64,000 nt of DNA. Source: Actibacterium mucosum KCTC 23349. Lineage in GTDB: Bacteria; Pseudomonadota; Alphaproteobacteria; Rhodobacterales; Rhodobacteraceae. The stretch covers positions 1 to 64,000 of the forward strand of contig NZ_JFKE01000008.1 in the NCBI RefSeq assembly GCF_000647975.1, written 5' to 3'. The position numbers and the translations under genes are program-made. A model generated the notes under the pieces. That model did no database searches, was not told the DNA's origin, and saw only the letters and a program-made list of their open reading frames with translations. Below, piece after piece: positions 1 through 7,549 of this stretch; positions within the stretch are counted from its first letter, which is position 1; every line of letters starts with the position of its first letter.

Positions 1-745
1 CGACATTGATAACACGCAGACGGCTGCCTTGTTGACATGCGCGAACCAAGGATCGTCCCAGCCCTTTTCTTTGCATATCTTGGCGCACGGCAACTTGCGC
101 CAAAGTTCCGGTATCACGCAGAAGGACCGAGTATCCTGCCAATCCTTTTGTATCGCTGATGGCAAAGCAGCTTGCGCGATTTTCAATCGCGGCGATAGAT
201 GTGGCGCTGTTTTGCCATGAGGGTTCAACGTCGTGGAGCAACTTGGCTTCTTCTGCGATAGCAGACCACGAGGTTTCTAGAATCCCTGGCAAGATTGAAG
301 CAGCCTTGGCCTCGGGGATATCGTAGCAGCGCAGGGTGCGTGATACCTGCATTCCCAAAGACTTGTAGAATTCATACGCGCCGGTATTTTCGACAAGGAC
401 CTCCGTCTGAAAACTGATGATACCTCTTTCCTTGAGGTCATCAAGACTTGCCACGGCGAGACGCCGTGCCAAACCTTTGCGTCTATGTGAAGGATCTGTG
501 CCACTCGAGATCAGATAAGATGCAGTTTCACGAATTGAGACGAGCCAAAGCGCAATGATACGACCATCTTCGATGGCAACCCGAGAGACAGACTTTTCCA
601 AACCCCGTTGGCGCATCATGTGACCGAAACCTTCTGTTGAAAGCCTCATTGGCAGAGCGTAGTCCGAGAACGAGCGGTTCATAGCATCGCAAAGCTCCTC
701 GTCTGTGTGGTATTCAGCTGAAGCGATCAATGTATAAGAGTCCAT
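1..745 (-). CDS. Tandem GNAT acetyltransferase, 3' end cut by window edge
   Basis: This minus-strand frame opens at ATG 745-743 (MDSYTLIASAEYH) and stays open to the left edge, so only about 248 residues are present and the C-terminus is missing. Two acetyl-CoA-binding motif A signatures are visible: DPSHRRKGLARRL near residue 98 and VRQDMQRKGLGRSLV near residue 225. This indicates two GNAT N-acetyltransferase domains in tandem. The first domain also has the typical VLVENTGAYEFYKSLGM strand/helix around residues 127-143. The family transfers an acetyl group from acetyl-CoA to an amine, and the substrate cannot be told from the sequence. The ATG just upstream (frame MHGLL) stops early, so the start at 745 is preferred. 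The gene stands alone and points away from the LysR gene at 1342. Confidence 0.85.
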   Translation of the reverse strand, partial: MDSYTLIASAEYHTDEELCDAMNRSFSDYALPMRLSTEGFGHMMRQRGLEKSVSRVAIEDGRIIALWLVSIRETASYLISSGTDPSHRRKGLARRLAVASLDDLKERGIISFQTEVLVENTGAYEFYKSLGMQVSRTLRCYDIPEAKAASILPGILETSWSAIAEEAKLLHDVEPSWQNSATSIAAIENRASCFAISDTKGLAGYSVLLRDTGTLAQVAVRQDMQRKGLGRSLVRACQQGSRLRVINV

Positions 746-1341
746 GCATTCAGATTCCCTGGTGTCTCGGGGTTCGGGGTGAGGCGTTTTTTATTCACAA
801 ATGTAATGGCGAAGCGGTTCATTGGGGGCGTGCGAATAGCGCCGTGGTCTACATCATTCTGAAATCACCGACATCAGGTGCAACCGGTATGTCTTTTTCA
901 AACGGAAAGCCTCCTTCGACATCAGGCAGCGGCGGCAAATCCGCAATTGTTCCATCCTGGATGTGCACCCGGCTCTTGTGCAAGTGGGTCGGAGTTTGCG
1001 TGGTTGTGCCCACTGTGTTGTTGAGTTCATCGCGATCTTCGCGAATTGCTTGGCTGCGGTCGCAAATCTGGAGGCACTGTATAATCCTTTGGAGACGGCC
1101 TTACACCCATGCCAATGTCATTTTTCATATGCTGGGACCAATATTGGAAATCTTGGCTCGACGGTGTCTGAGACTCCTTCCATCTCATTGTAGCTTTTGG
1201 TTTTTGTATTAGTCGACAAATCCTTACTAGTAGCACAACTGAATTCCTGATATTGGGGGGGCTTATGGCTTCCTAGGATGCGAGCCTATTTGATGGGGAA
1301 CAAATCAATGATAAGGCATCGCTCATAAGGAGATTTTGTTG
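746..1341. other. Gap between GNAT and LysR genes
   Basis: About 600 nt lie between two divergent genes. It holds a possible decayed coding fragment on the minus strand (849-1100) and the start region of the LysR gene with AAGGAG at 1327-1332. Otherwise I see no convincing gene, repeat or RNA. Open frames on the plus strand here look like chance frames with rare-codon composition. Confidence 0.5.
849..1100 (-). pseudogene. Possible decayed coding fragment
   Basis: A minus-strand frame runs from just after a TAA at 1103-1101 to a TAG at 851-849, about 83 codons, with no ATG or GTG near its beginning. Its C-terminal half reads like real protein (for example VHIQDGTIADLPPLPDVEGG, then FPFEKDIPVAPDVGDFRMM before the stop), with balanced charge and no low-complexity bias. 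Just upstream, another minus-strand frame (WSQHMKNDIGMGVRPSPKD around 1090-1140) looks equally protein-like but shifts out of frame. The picture fits the 3' end of a gene broken by frameshift and truncation. I do not recognise the family. It could also be chance. Confidence 0.3.
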
Positions 1342-2238
1342 GTGGCTCGAACGGAACTGCCGCCCTTGGCGGCGATTAGAGTTTTTGAAGAGGCCGCGCG
1401 ATCTAAGAACTTTACAATGGCCGCCCACCGGCTTGGTATGACCCAAGCAGCCGTGAGCTATCAGATTAAGATCTTGGAAGAGCGCGTAGGAGCGCAACTC
1501 TTCATACGGCAGGCGCGTGGCGTTGCCCTGTCTGAAATAGGTGAGAAGTTTGCTCGGAGGTCTACTGAAGCGTTAAACCTTCTCGCCGATGCCTATGCCG
1601 ACGCAAAAGGTCTGTCTCAGGGCACTCTGTGCGTGAGCGTTATCCCCACTTTCGGCACCAATTTTTTGGCCCAACACCTGGGAGAATTTCAGCTGGCCAA
1701 TCCCAGCATCGCAGTACGTGTCGAGGTAAGCGAAGGCTTGACCGATTTTGAAACTGGTGAATTCGATGTCGCGATACGCGGCGGCAAGGGCTCTTGGCCT
1801 GATCTTCACAGCCACTTGCTCATCCCAACTCAATTCACGCCTATGTTGAGCAAAGAACTGGCTGAAAGTGTCGGTGGGATCAATGAGCCCGGCGACCTAT
1901 TGAAACTTCCAATTCTCTCCCATTCAGATCCTTGGTGGCAGCTTTGGTTTAAGGCCTCGGGCCTGGAAAGCCAGGATTTGGGTGGCCGTCCTAACCGTCA
2001 ATTTGGGCCCCAGATCTTGGAGGCCAATGCAGCTATTGCGGGCCAGGGCGTTGCAATGCTCACCCCCGCGTTTTTCAAGGCCGAACTGGCGCGTGGTCAA
2101 CTTGTCCAGCCGTTTGATCTCTTGGGGGATGATGGGACTGGGTATTGGCTGGTTTTCCCAGAAAGCCACAGGCATTCGCCAAAAATTCGGAAATTCCGAT
2201 CCTGGATTGAGGCGGCGACTTTGAGCTACCGCGCGTAG
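1342..2238 (+). CDS. LysR-family transcriptional regulator (GcvA-like)
   Basis: About 298 aa. The N-terminal winged helix-turn-helix is clear: LPPLAAIRVFEEAARSKNFT, then AAHRLGMTQAAVSYQIKILE and the wing RVGAQLFIRQARGVALSEIG. A type 2 periplasmic-binding-like effector domain fills residues about 90-295. The PPLAAIRVFEAA opening and the MTQAAVSYQI recognition helix are typical of the GcvA/AmpR branch of LysR regulators. The start is uncertain: AAGGAG at 1327-1332 is followed by TTG 1336, TTG 1339 and GTG 1342. GTG 1342, at a 9-nt spacing, was chosen, giving MARTELPPL. No clear target gene lies next to it. The region downstream (2239-3023) is gene-poor, so its regulon may have been lost or may lie elsewhere. 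Confidence 0.93.
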   Translation: MARTELPPLAAIRVFEEAARSKNFTMAAHRLGMTQAAVSYQIKILEERVGAQLFIRQARGVALSEIGEKFARRSTEALNLLADAYADAKGLSQGTLCVSVIPTFGTNFLAQHLGEFQLANPSIAVRVEVSEGLTDFETGEFDVAIRGGKGSWPDLHSHLLIPTQFTPMLSKELAESVGGINEPGDLLKLPILSHSDPWWQLWFKASGLESQDLGGRPNRQFGPQILEANAAIAGQGVAMLTPAFFKAELARGQLVQPFDLLGDDGTGYWLVFPESHRHSPKIRKFRSWIEAATLSYRA

Positions 2239-2963
2239 CCGGGGGCAGTCGCTAATGGTGGATAGTGTATACGGCCTAACAGATCAGGGATTTAAGCCCT
2301 ATGCGGTCGCCTTTTCGCTGTGTGATGACAGCATTGGTTTTGATGCCGTTGATGGTGGCGCTATGGGACCGGTGGAGGGAGATACTGTGAGGAATGTCAG
2401 CTGGTGATGCCATATCATCTCTCCTTTGTGGCAGAATACCGTAAGCGCTGCTTTGCCCCCACCTTCGCGATAGCTGCCTGATATGCGAGTCCGTTGTCGA
2501 GAGTAGTTTGGCAATGGAGGCGGCTTTGAGAGGCGATATCACAGATTGAAATCAAGCGTCCTGCTGCCGGGTAAGCGGTTTGCTCGTGAAGATCGCCCCC
2601 CCCCCCCAGCGTCTGGCCACCTGCAGAGCGCCAGACCGGCTGCGCGACCGCTTGAACGGCCGTTCAGTCACAGGGCAGAGAAGGGAACCGAAGAGCCCCC
2701 CCCCAGTGAATTTGAAATTCTCGCGGCGTGCGCATGCTGCACGAGTTTTGGTGCGACGGCCTGATAATTTTTGCCGCGCCGCGATGTGAATAGGAGCCGT
2801 TAATACGCTGCGCAGCAAGTCGGGGGATCAATTCACAGATCGCGGAACAAGTTTGCCGTCACTGCGCTTCCACCAATGTCCACTCCCTCAAGGCGGCTGA
2901 ACTTTGTCGAGCACCGGCAAAACGTTCTGATATTTGGAATAGGTTTCGGTTATTTAGAAATTG

Positions 2964-2991
2964 TTGACGGACCGTCTGCGATTCTGATAAT
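2964..2991 (+). promoter_or_regulatory. Putative sigma-70 promoter of the IclR gene
   Basis: A -35-like TTGACG (2964-2969) is followed after 16 nt by a -10-like GATAAT (2986-2991). It lies about 30 nt upstream of the IclR start codon at 3024, so transcription would begin close to 2998. Judged by eye only. Confidence 0.45.
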
Positions 2992-2994
2992 ATG

Positions 2995-3012
2995 AACATC
3001 ATTCTAAATGTT
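2995..3012. promoter_or_regulatory. Inverted repeat, possible IclR operator
   Basis: AACAT (2995-2999) and ATGTT (3008-3012) form an inverted repeat with an 8-nt spacer, right after the putative -10 box and 11 nt before the IclR start. The position fits autorepression by the IclR protein encoded at 3024, or control of the whole downstream operon. Confidence 0.3.
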
Positions 3013-3023
3013 GGAACAGAGAC

Positions 3024-3824
3024 ATGGACAAGACCGTTGCCAAAGCCTTTGCTCTTCTTGAAGAGCTTGCCCAAAGTGATCGACCTCTCGGGGTTTCGGA
3101 GCTGTCCGAAAGACTTGGTCTTGGGAAAAGCAACGTTCACAGGTTGCTACAGACTCTGATTTCGCTGAAGTACGCGCGCCAAACCCCGGAGTCCTCTTAT
3201 GTGGCTTCCCTTCGGATGTGGGAGATGGGCCACCAAATCTTCTCCAATTTTTCGTTCCGCGATATCGCGAAGCCGTACATGCGCCAGCTGTCGAATCTGA
3301 CAAACGAAACCGTTCATCTTTCTGAGATGGACGAGTTTGAAGTCGTCTATGTCGAGAAAATCGAGAGCAGGGAACCGGTTCGCACTTATACTCAACTGGG
3401 CGGACGGGCGCCCGCCTACTGCGTAGCGACCGGGAAAATTCAGATGGCATATCTGCCCGAGAAGGATATCCGCCGCTGTTTTCAAACGGCCAATCAATTC
3501 ACGCCACACACAATAACGGATGTCGAGGCATTCTGCCGCGAAGCCACGGAAAACCGAGAGCGCGGTTACGCCGTAAACCGGGGCGAATGGCGTTCGGACG
3601 TTATCGGGTTGGCGGCACCCATCGCCGACAGTTCCGGAGAGGTTGTTGCCGCCATCGGATTGTCAGCTCCGGCCAGCCGGATAAGTGCCGTGGAAATGGA
3701 ACGTCATGCAGAAATCGTCATTGGTTATGCCCGCGATATTTCCCAGGAACTTGGGTGTCCACGGTCATTTCTTGCCACACTGCAATTGAACAAAGAAGCC
3801 GAAGGCGCACGGCGGAGCCGGTAG
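3024..3824 (+). CDS. IclR-family transcriptional regulator
   Basis: 266 aa. The N-terminal winged HTH reads KAFALLEELAQ, LGVSELSERLGLGKSNVHRL, LQTLISLKYARQ (residues about 6-60). The rest is the IclR effector-binding domain, with YCVATGKIQMAYLP near residue 133 and GLAAPIADSSGEVVAAIGLS near 195. It is followed after 33 nt by the CoA-transferase gene on the same strand, so it probably controls the module CoA-transferase - enoyl-CoA hydratase - TctCBA that ends at 9073. IclR proteins commonly regulate the breakdown of aromatic or dicarboxylic acids in response to pathway acids; that role here is inferred from context. Confidence 0.95.
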   Translation: MDKTVAKAFALLEELAQSDRPLGVSELSERLGLGKSNVHRLLQTLISLKYARQTPESSYVASLRMWEMGHQIFSNFSFRDIAKPYMRQLSNLTNETVHLSEMDEFEVVYVEKIESREPVRTYTQLGGRAPAYCVATGKIQMAYLPEKDIRRCFQTANQFTPHTITDVEAFCREATENRERGYAVNRGEWRSDVIGLAAPIADSSGEVVAAIGLSAPASRISAVEMERHAEIVIGYARDISQELGCPRSFLATLQLNKEAEGARRSR

Positions 3825-3857
3825 TTCCTGTTCTCAAAATCTCTGAAAGGAAATCCT

Positions 3858-5009
3858 ATGAGTTCGCTCAGCGGAGTTAGAATTATTGAATTTTGCGAAA
3901 TTGCAGCAGGTCCTTATTGCGGCATGCTTCTTGCGGATATGGGTGCCGACGTGATCAAAGTTGAGCGCGCTTCAGGAGACGCCATGCGCACCTGGCCGCC
4001 AGTGAATGACGGCTATAGTGAGAACTTTGCTTCGATCAACCGTGGCAAACGTTCGGTCGTGCTGGACCTGAAATCTCCCGAAGGTGTCGCGAATGCGCGC
4101 CGCCTTATCCTGAGTGCCGATGCAGTTATCGAGAACTTCCGGCCAGGTGTGATGAAGCGCAATGGTCTGGATTACCAGAGCTTGAGCGCAGAAAAACCCG
4201 ATCTGATTTATTGCTCCATATCGGCATTTGGTCAGAGCGGACCAAGAACCAGCGAAGGTGGTTTTGACCTGACGATGCAGGCCATGTCAGGGGTCATGAG
4301 TATCACCGGAGAACCAGGGAGCGCCCCTGTCAAATGTGGTGTTCCATTGTGTGACTTTGTGTCTGGTCTATACGGTGCCATGGGCCTCGTGTCCGCGTTG
4401 GTTCAGAAAAACCGTACCGGGCAAGGCCAGCATATCGATGTGTCGATGCTGGGGGCGACGCTTGGTGTAGCCGCGTTGCAGACAAGCGAGTTTTTCGGAA
4501 CCGGAAAGGCGCCCAAGAAACTGGGGTCTGCCCACCCCCGAAATGCGCCTTATCAGGCCTTTAAGGCGAAAGACGATTACTTTGGCATGGCTGCTGGCAA
4601 CAACAGTTTGTGGCACCACGTGTGCGATGTCGTCGGAAGGCCCGATCTGAAAGATGTGGAGCGTTTCTCATCGCCTACTTTGCGCGCTGCCAATCAGGTG
4701 GAGTTAAAAGGCCTACTGGAAGAGATTTTTGCGACGCAGCCGGTGTCTCACTGGCTTGCCGCTTTCGCGGAAAAAGGCGTGCCTTGTAGTCCAATCAACA
4801 GTTTTGCCGATGCGCTGCAGGACAAGCAGGTTGAACACATGGGGTGGGTGCAGCCAATCACGTTGCCCAATGGCGTCGAGACTCAAACTTTTGGTCCGGT
4901 TCTTAGGATCAACGATGAGTGCCAGCCAATTCCAAGTGGCCCGCCTGCTCTTGGAGAGCACACCGAATCTGTTTTGGCCAGCTTGGCCGGCGATGCCGTT
5001 AAGGCATAG
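3858..5009 (+). CDS. CaiB/BaiF class III CoA-transferase
   Basis: 383 aa, the usual length for the formyl-CoA transferase/CaiB family. It has the N-terminal LLADMGADVIKVE motif (residues 24-36), ENFRPGVMKRNGLDY (92-106), the catalytic aspartate region GVPLCDFVSG with Asp166, and GQGQHIDVSML near 190. These enzymes move CoA from a donor thioester to an acceptor carboxylate through an aspartyl-CoA thioester. AAGGAAAT sits before the ATG. The gene follows the IclR regulator and precedes an enoyl-CoA hydratase (13-nt gap) and a tripartite tricarboxylate transporter. It most likely activates the acid imported by that transporter. Substrate unknown. Confidence 0.95.
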   Translation: MSSLSGVRIIEFCEIAAGPYCGMLLADMGADVIKVERASGDAMRTWPPVNDGYSENFASINRGKRSVVLDLKSPEGVANARRLILSADAVIENFRPGVMKRNGLDYQSLSAEKPDLIYCSISAFGQSGPRTSEGGFDLTMQAMSGVMSITGEPGSAPVKCGVPLCDFVSGLYGAMGLVSALVQKNRTGQGQHIDVSMLGATLGVAALQTSEFFGTGKAPKKLGSAHPRNAPYQAFKAKDDYFGMAAGNNSLWHHVCDVVGRPDLKDVERFSSPTLRAANQVELKGLLEEIFATQPVSHWLAAFAEKGVPCSPINSFADALQDKQVEHMGWVQPITLPNGVETQTFGPVLRINDECQPIPSGPPALGEHTESVLASLAGDAVKA

Positions 5010-5022
5010 GGGGAGGTCTTTG

Positions 5023-5778
5023 ATGTCAACAGGTGAACCAAACCTAATCTGCAGCCGCGAAGAAGATGTACTGACCCTTACATTGAACCGTGCATCCAAA
5101 GCCAATTCTTTGGCACCTGAACTGGTGGAAGAGTTGATCACCGCGCTGGATCAGGCCGGTGATGTTCGGATGGCGATCATTCAGGGCGAAGGCAAACACT
5201 TCTGCGCCGGATTTGACCTGTCAGATATCGCCGATTTGTCCGACGGAGACCTGTTGTGGCGCTTTGTCAGGATCGAGCTTCTTCTGCAAAAGATACACCT
5301 CAGCCCATTCCCCATTGTGGCCTTGGCACACGGACAGATTGTTGGCGCAGGTGCGGACCTTTTTGCTGCCTGCTGGTGTCGCGTTGTCGCGCCGGGTTCC
5401 AAACTCAAGATGCCTGGTTGGAATTTCGAGCTGGCCCTTGGAACAGGACGGCTCGCCGCTCTGATCGGGCAAGATGCAGCGCGGGACCTTCTGATCGACA
5501 CCAAGCCCATTTCAGCGGAGCAGGCGCTGGCGATCGGGCTCGCGACTGACCTTGTTGGCAAAGAGGGCTGGAGCGAGCTTGCTTCGGCATTGGCCGTACG
5601 CGCGGGCGCACTGCCACAGGAGGCGACGTCAAGACTGATGGGGCTGACCCGTTCCGACAGAACTGAACACGATCTGGCAGCCCTTGTGCGTTCCGCCGCC
5701 CGACCGGGCTTGAAAGACCGCATTGAGAATTACCGGAGCCGAGTCATGCGAAGCCGACAACCAGCTCCGACCAACTGA
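5023..5778 (+). CDS. Enoyl-CoA hydratase/isomerase family protein
   Basis: 251 aa starting at ATG 5023, with a GGGGGAGG ribosome site just upstream; longer in-frame upstream starts would overlap the CoA-transferase gene. Crotonase-fold signatures are visible: VLTLTLNRASKANSL near the N-terminus, the oxyanion-hole loop KHFCAGFDLSDIADLS, and ALAHGQIVGAGADLFAAC. The classical hydratase glutamates are not obvious at the second position (GTGRLAALIG replaces the usual PDxGG segment), so the reaction could be hydration, isomerisation or hydrolysis. It lies between the CoA-transferase and the tctCBA genes and should act on the CoA ester formed by its neighbour. Confidence 0.9.
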   Translation: MSTGEPNLICSREEDVLTLTLNRASKANSLAPELVEELITALDQAGDVRMAIIQGEGKHFCAGFDLSDIADLSDGDLLWRFVRIELLLQKIHLSPFPIVALAHGQIVGAGADLFAACWCRVVAPGSKLKMPGWNFELALGTGRLAALIGQDAARDLLIDTKPISAEQALAIGLATDLVGKEGWSELASALAVRAGALPQEATSRLMGLTRSDRTEHDLAALVRSAARPGLKDRIENYRSRVMRSRQPAPTN

Positions 5779-5885
5779 CAACCCGATCGCCTGGTATGCG
5801 GCAACCCGGCCGCCCGGCCAAACCCAACGAAACGAAGGAAAAGACAAGCCGAACCAACAGAATCTTGCAAATGGAGGATATCAAG

Positions 5886-6884
5886 ATGAAGACGTTCAAG
5901 AAAACAGCATTGGCGGGCCTGCTGGCCGCACTGGCGTGCACGGCATCCTATGCCGAAAAAGCGATGCCGGACATGCCGCGGGGCTTTGGCAACCGACCCT
6001 TGACCATGATTGTGCCCTACGGCGCTGGGGGCGGATCAGACCAACTGTCCCGGGCCATGGCAAAGGCAATTGAGGAAGAAACCGGGCTTAGCTTTCAGGT
6101 TGTCAACAAGCCAGGTGGTGGAGGCACAGCGGCCATCCCCGATTTCATGATCTCTCCCCCCGACGGGTTCACCATCTTGGAGCATATCGACACAGCGGTT
6201 GCGGCCTACGCCAAAGGCGATATCCGGGAAAACCCGGCCGAAGACTGGATCCCGATCTGCATTGCACAGATCACGTTTTCACAGATTTACATCCGGCCTG
6301 ATGAAACCCGTTACACGGATTGGGAAAGCCTGATGGCCTATATTGACGCGCACCCGGACGAGCTGTCGATCGGAATCTTGGGCAAGGTCGGATCGATGGA
6401 GCTGGTGACCATGCAGCAAATCTCTGACGCTCTTGGTCTCAAAGTTCGCCAGGTCAACTATGACAAACCCGCTGAGACTTATGGATCGCTGATTGGCGGG
6501 CATGTCGATATTCTCTTTGAGCAGCCCGGAGATGTAAGGAGCTTCCTTGACGGCGGTCAAATGAAGCCGATCCTGACATTCCTGAATGAACGCCCGGGCG
6601 TCTTTGCGGACGTGCCAACGCACCGCGAAGTGGGTGCGGACTTTGAAGCCCTGACTCGTTTCCGCGGCTTCTTTGTCAAGAAAGGTGTTGCAGCGGACCG
6701 TGTCGAGTTTTTGGAAGCCGCCTGCGCAGCAGGGTTTGAAAACCCCGGTTTCGCAGAATTCAACGAAGCCAAGTACATGAACCTGGTTCAAAGCTACCGG
6801 GATCGTGCAGGGGCTGTTGAACTGATCAATGAAACCGTCGGCGTCTATCGTGAGGTCTACGAACAACTGGGCATCGGCCAGTAA
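5886..6884 (+). CDS. tctC: TctC-type solute-binding protein (Bug family)
   Basis: 332 aa from ATG 5886, with GGAGG at 5873-5877. A Sec signal peptide is visible (KKTALAGLLAALACTASYAE), so the mature protein starts near residue 24. Bug/TctC features follow: a short NRPLTMIVPYGAGGGSDQLS segment near residue 38 and KPGGGGTAAIPDFM. It is the periplasmic binding component of a tripartite tricarboxylate transporter, delivering a carboxylate to TctA/TctB encoded just downstream. Bug proteins bind many different acids, so the ligand cannot be read off. The CoA-transferase and hydratase upstream suggest an acid that is broken down as its CoA ester. Confidence 0.92.
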   Translation: MKTFKKTALAGLLAALACTASYAEKAMPDMPRGFGNRPLTMIVPYGAGGGSDQLSRAMAKAIEEETGLSFQVVNKPGGGGTAAIPDFMISPPDGFTILEHIDTAVAAYAKGDIRENPAEDWIPICIAQITFSQIYIRPDETRYTDWESLMAYIDAHPDELSIGILGKVGSMELVTMQQISDALGLKVRQVNYDKPAETYGSLIGGHVDILFEQPGDVRSFLDGGQMKPILTFLNERPGVFADVPTHREVGADFEALTRFRGFFVKKGVAADRVEFLEAACAAGFENPGFAEFNEAKYMNLVQSYRDRAGAVELINETVGVYREVYEQLGIGQ

Positions 6885-6967
6885 CTCATGTCCGTGACCG
6901 GGGGCAGTCGGTGGATTGCCTCCGTTTCGTGACTCAGGACTAAGCACGTGATTGCGGAGGAGGCATC

Positions 6968-7543
6968 ATGACAAAGTCAGCTTTAGCAGGGGTGCCACCA
7001 ACGGACGCCACGCGATACATCCGTCCGGTTCTGGAGTGGCTATTCTGGATAGCGCTGGTCGCGCTCTACGCCCAGCAAACAAGCTTTTTCGACGAGACCC
7101 TTCAGAACTACAGGTTAGGCGCAACAGGTTGGCCGCGCGGATTGTGCATTGCCGCGGCAATCGGCGCCACGGGGCAGCTTATTACGCGCTTGTTGGCAAT
7201 TCACCGTGGCGCTCCTGAAGGAGTTGGTCCCAGTGACGGGCCCGCACAGCGAAACTGGCTGCAAATGGCTCAGAATCTAGCGATATTCGGCTTCCCGTTC
7301 TGCTTCCTCTATGCCGCTCCGTCGATCGGCTTTTACGTGGCTGCGCCACTGTTTATCCTGGGATTGTTGCTGCTCTTGGGGGTTCGCAAACCGCTGACGA
7401 TTGCTCTTGTCGTGGCCATCGTGTTTGGCCTTTTCCTTGTTGTTTTCACACGGTTTTTCTACGTGGCTCTCCCGGTTGGCAGCATGCCATTCTTCTATGA
7501 TGTGAATGTCGCCGTAATCGAATTCACCAGATACGGAAAGTAA
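6968..7543 (+). CDS. tctB: TctB-type small membrane subunit
   Basis: 191 aa with an ATG preceded by GGAGGAGG. It shows four hydrophobic segments in the TctB pattern: VLEWLFWIALVALYAQ, then the 'GATGWPRGLCIAAAIGA' segment, FGFPFCFLYAAPSIGFYVA and LTIALVVAIVFGLFLVVFTR. The RLGATGWPR region matches the TctB family hallmark where helix 2 begins. It is the small integral membrane subunit of the tripartite tricarboxylate transporter, sitting 6 nt ahead of tctA. Typical length is 150-190 aa. Confidence 0.9.
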   Translation: MTKSALAGVPPTDATRYIRPVLEWLFWIALVALYAQQTSFFDETLQNYRLGATGWPRGLCIAAAIGATGQLITRLLAIHRGAPEGVGPSDGPAQRNWLQMAQNLAIFGFPFCFLYAAPSIGFYVAAPLFILGLLLLLGVRKPLTIALVVAIVFGLFLVVFTRFFYVALPVGSMPFFYDVNVAVIEFTRYGK

Positions 7544-7549
7544 GATCCA

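Larger units (their letters stand above)
2239..3023. other. Gene-poor 785-nt gap with poly-C tracts
   Basis: No frame here has convincing coding character on either strand. Two homopolymer runs stand out: 12 C at 2596-2607 and 9 C at 2696-2704. The sequence between them is rich in Arg/Pro/Ser-type chance frames, which suggests decayed DNA. The right end (2960-3012) holds a sigma-70-like promoter and an inverted repeat in front of the IclR gene. No transposase signature or terminal repeats could be recognised. Confidence 0.5.

Noticed and set aside
730-1212. 160-codon open frame on the plus strand
   Set aside because: Cys/Trp/Ser-rich chance composition without motif; it overlaps the start of the real GNAT gene on the other strand.
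2276-2818. Possible insertion sequence or transposase remnant
   Set aside because: No DDE motif, terminal inverted repeats or target duplication could be found; frames look random.
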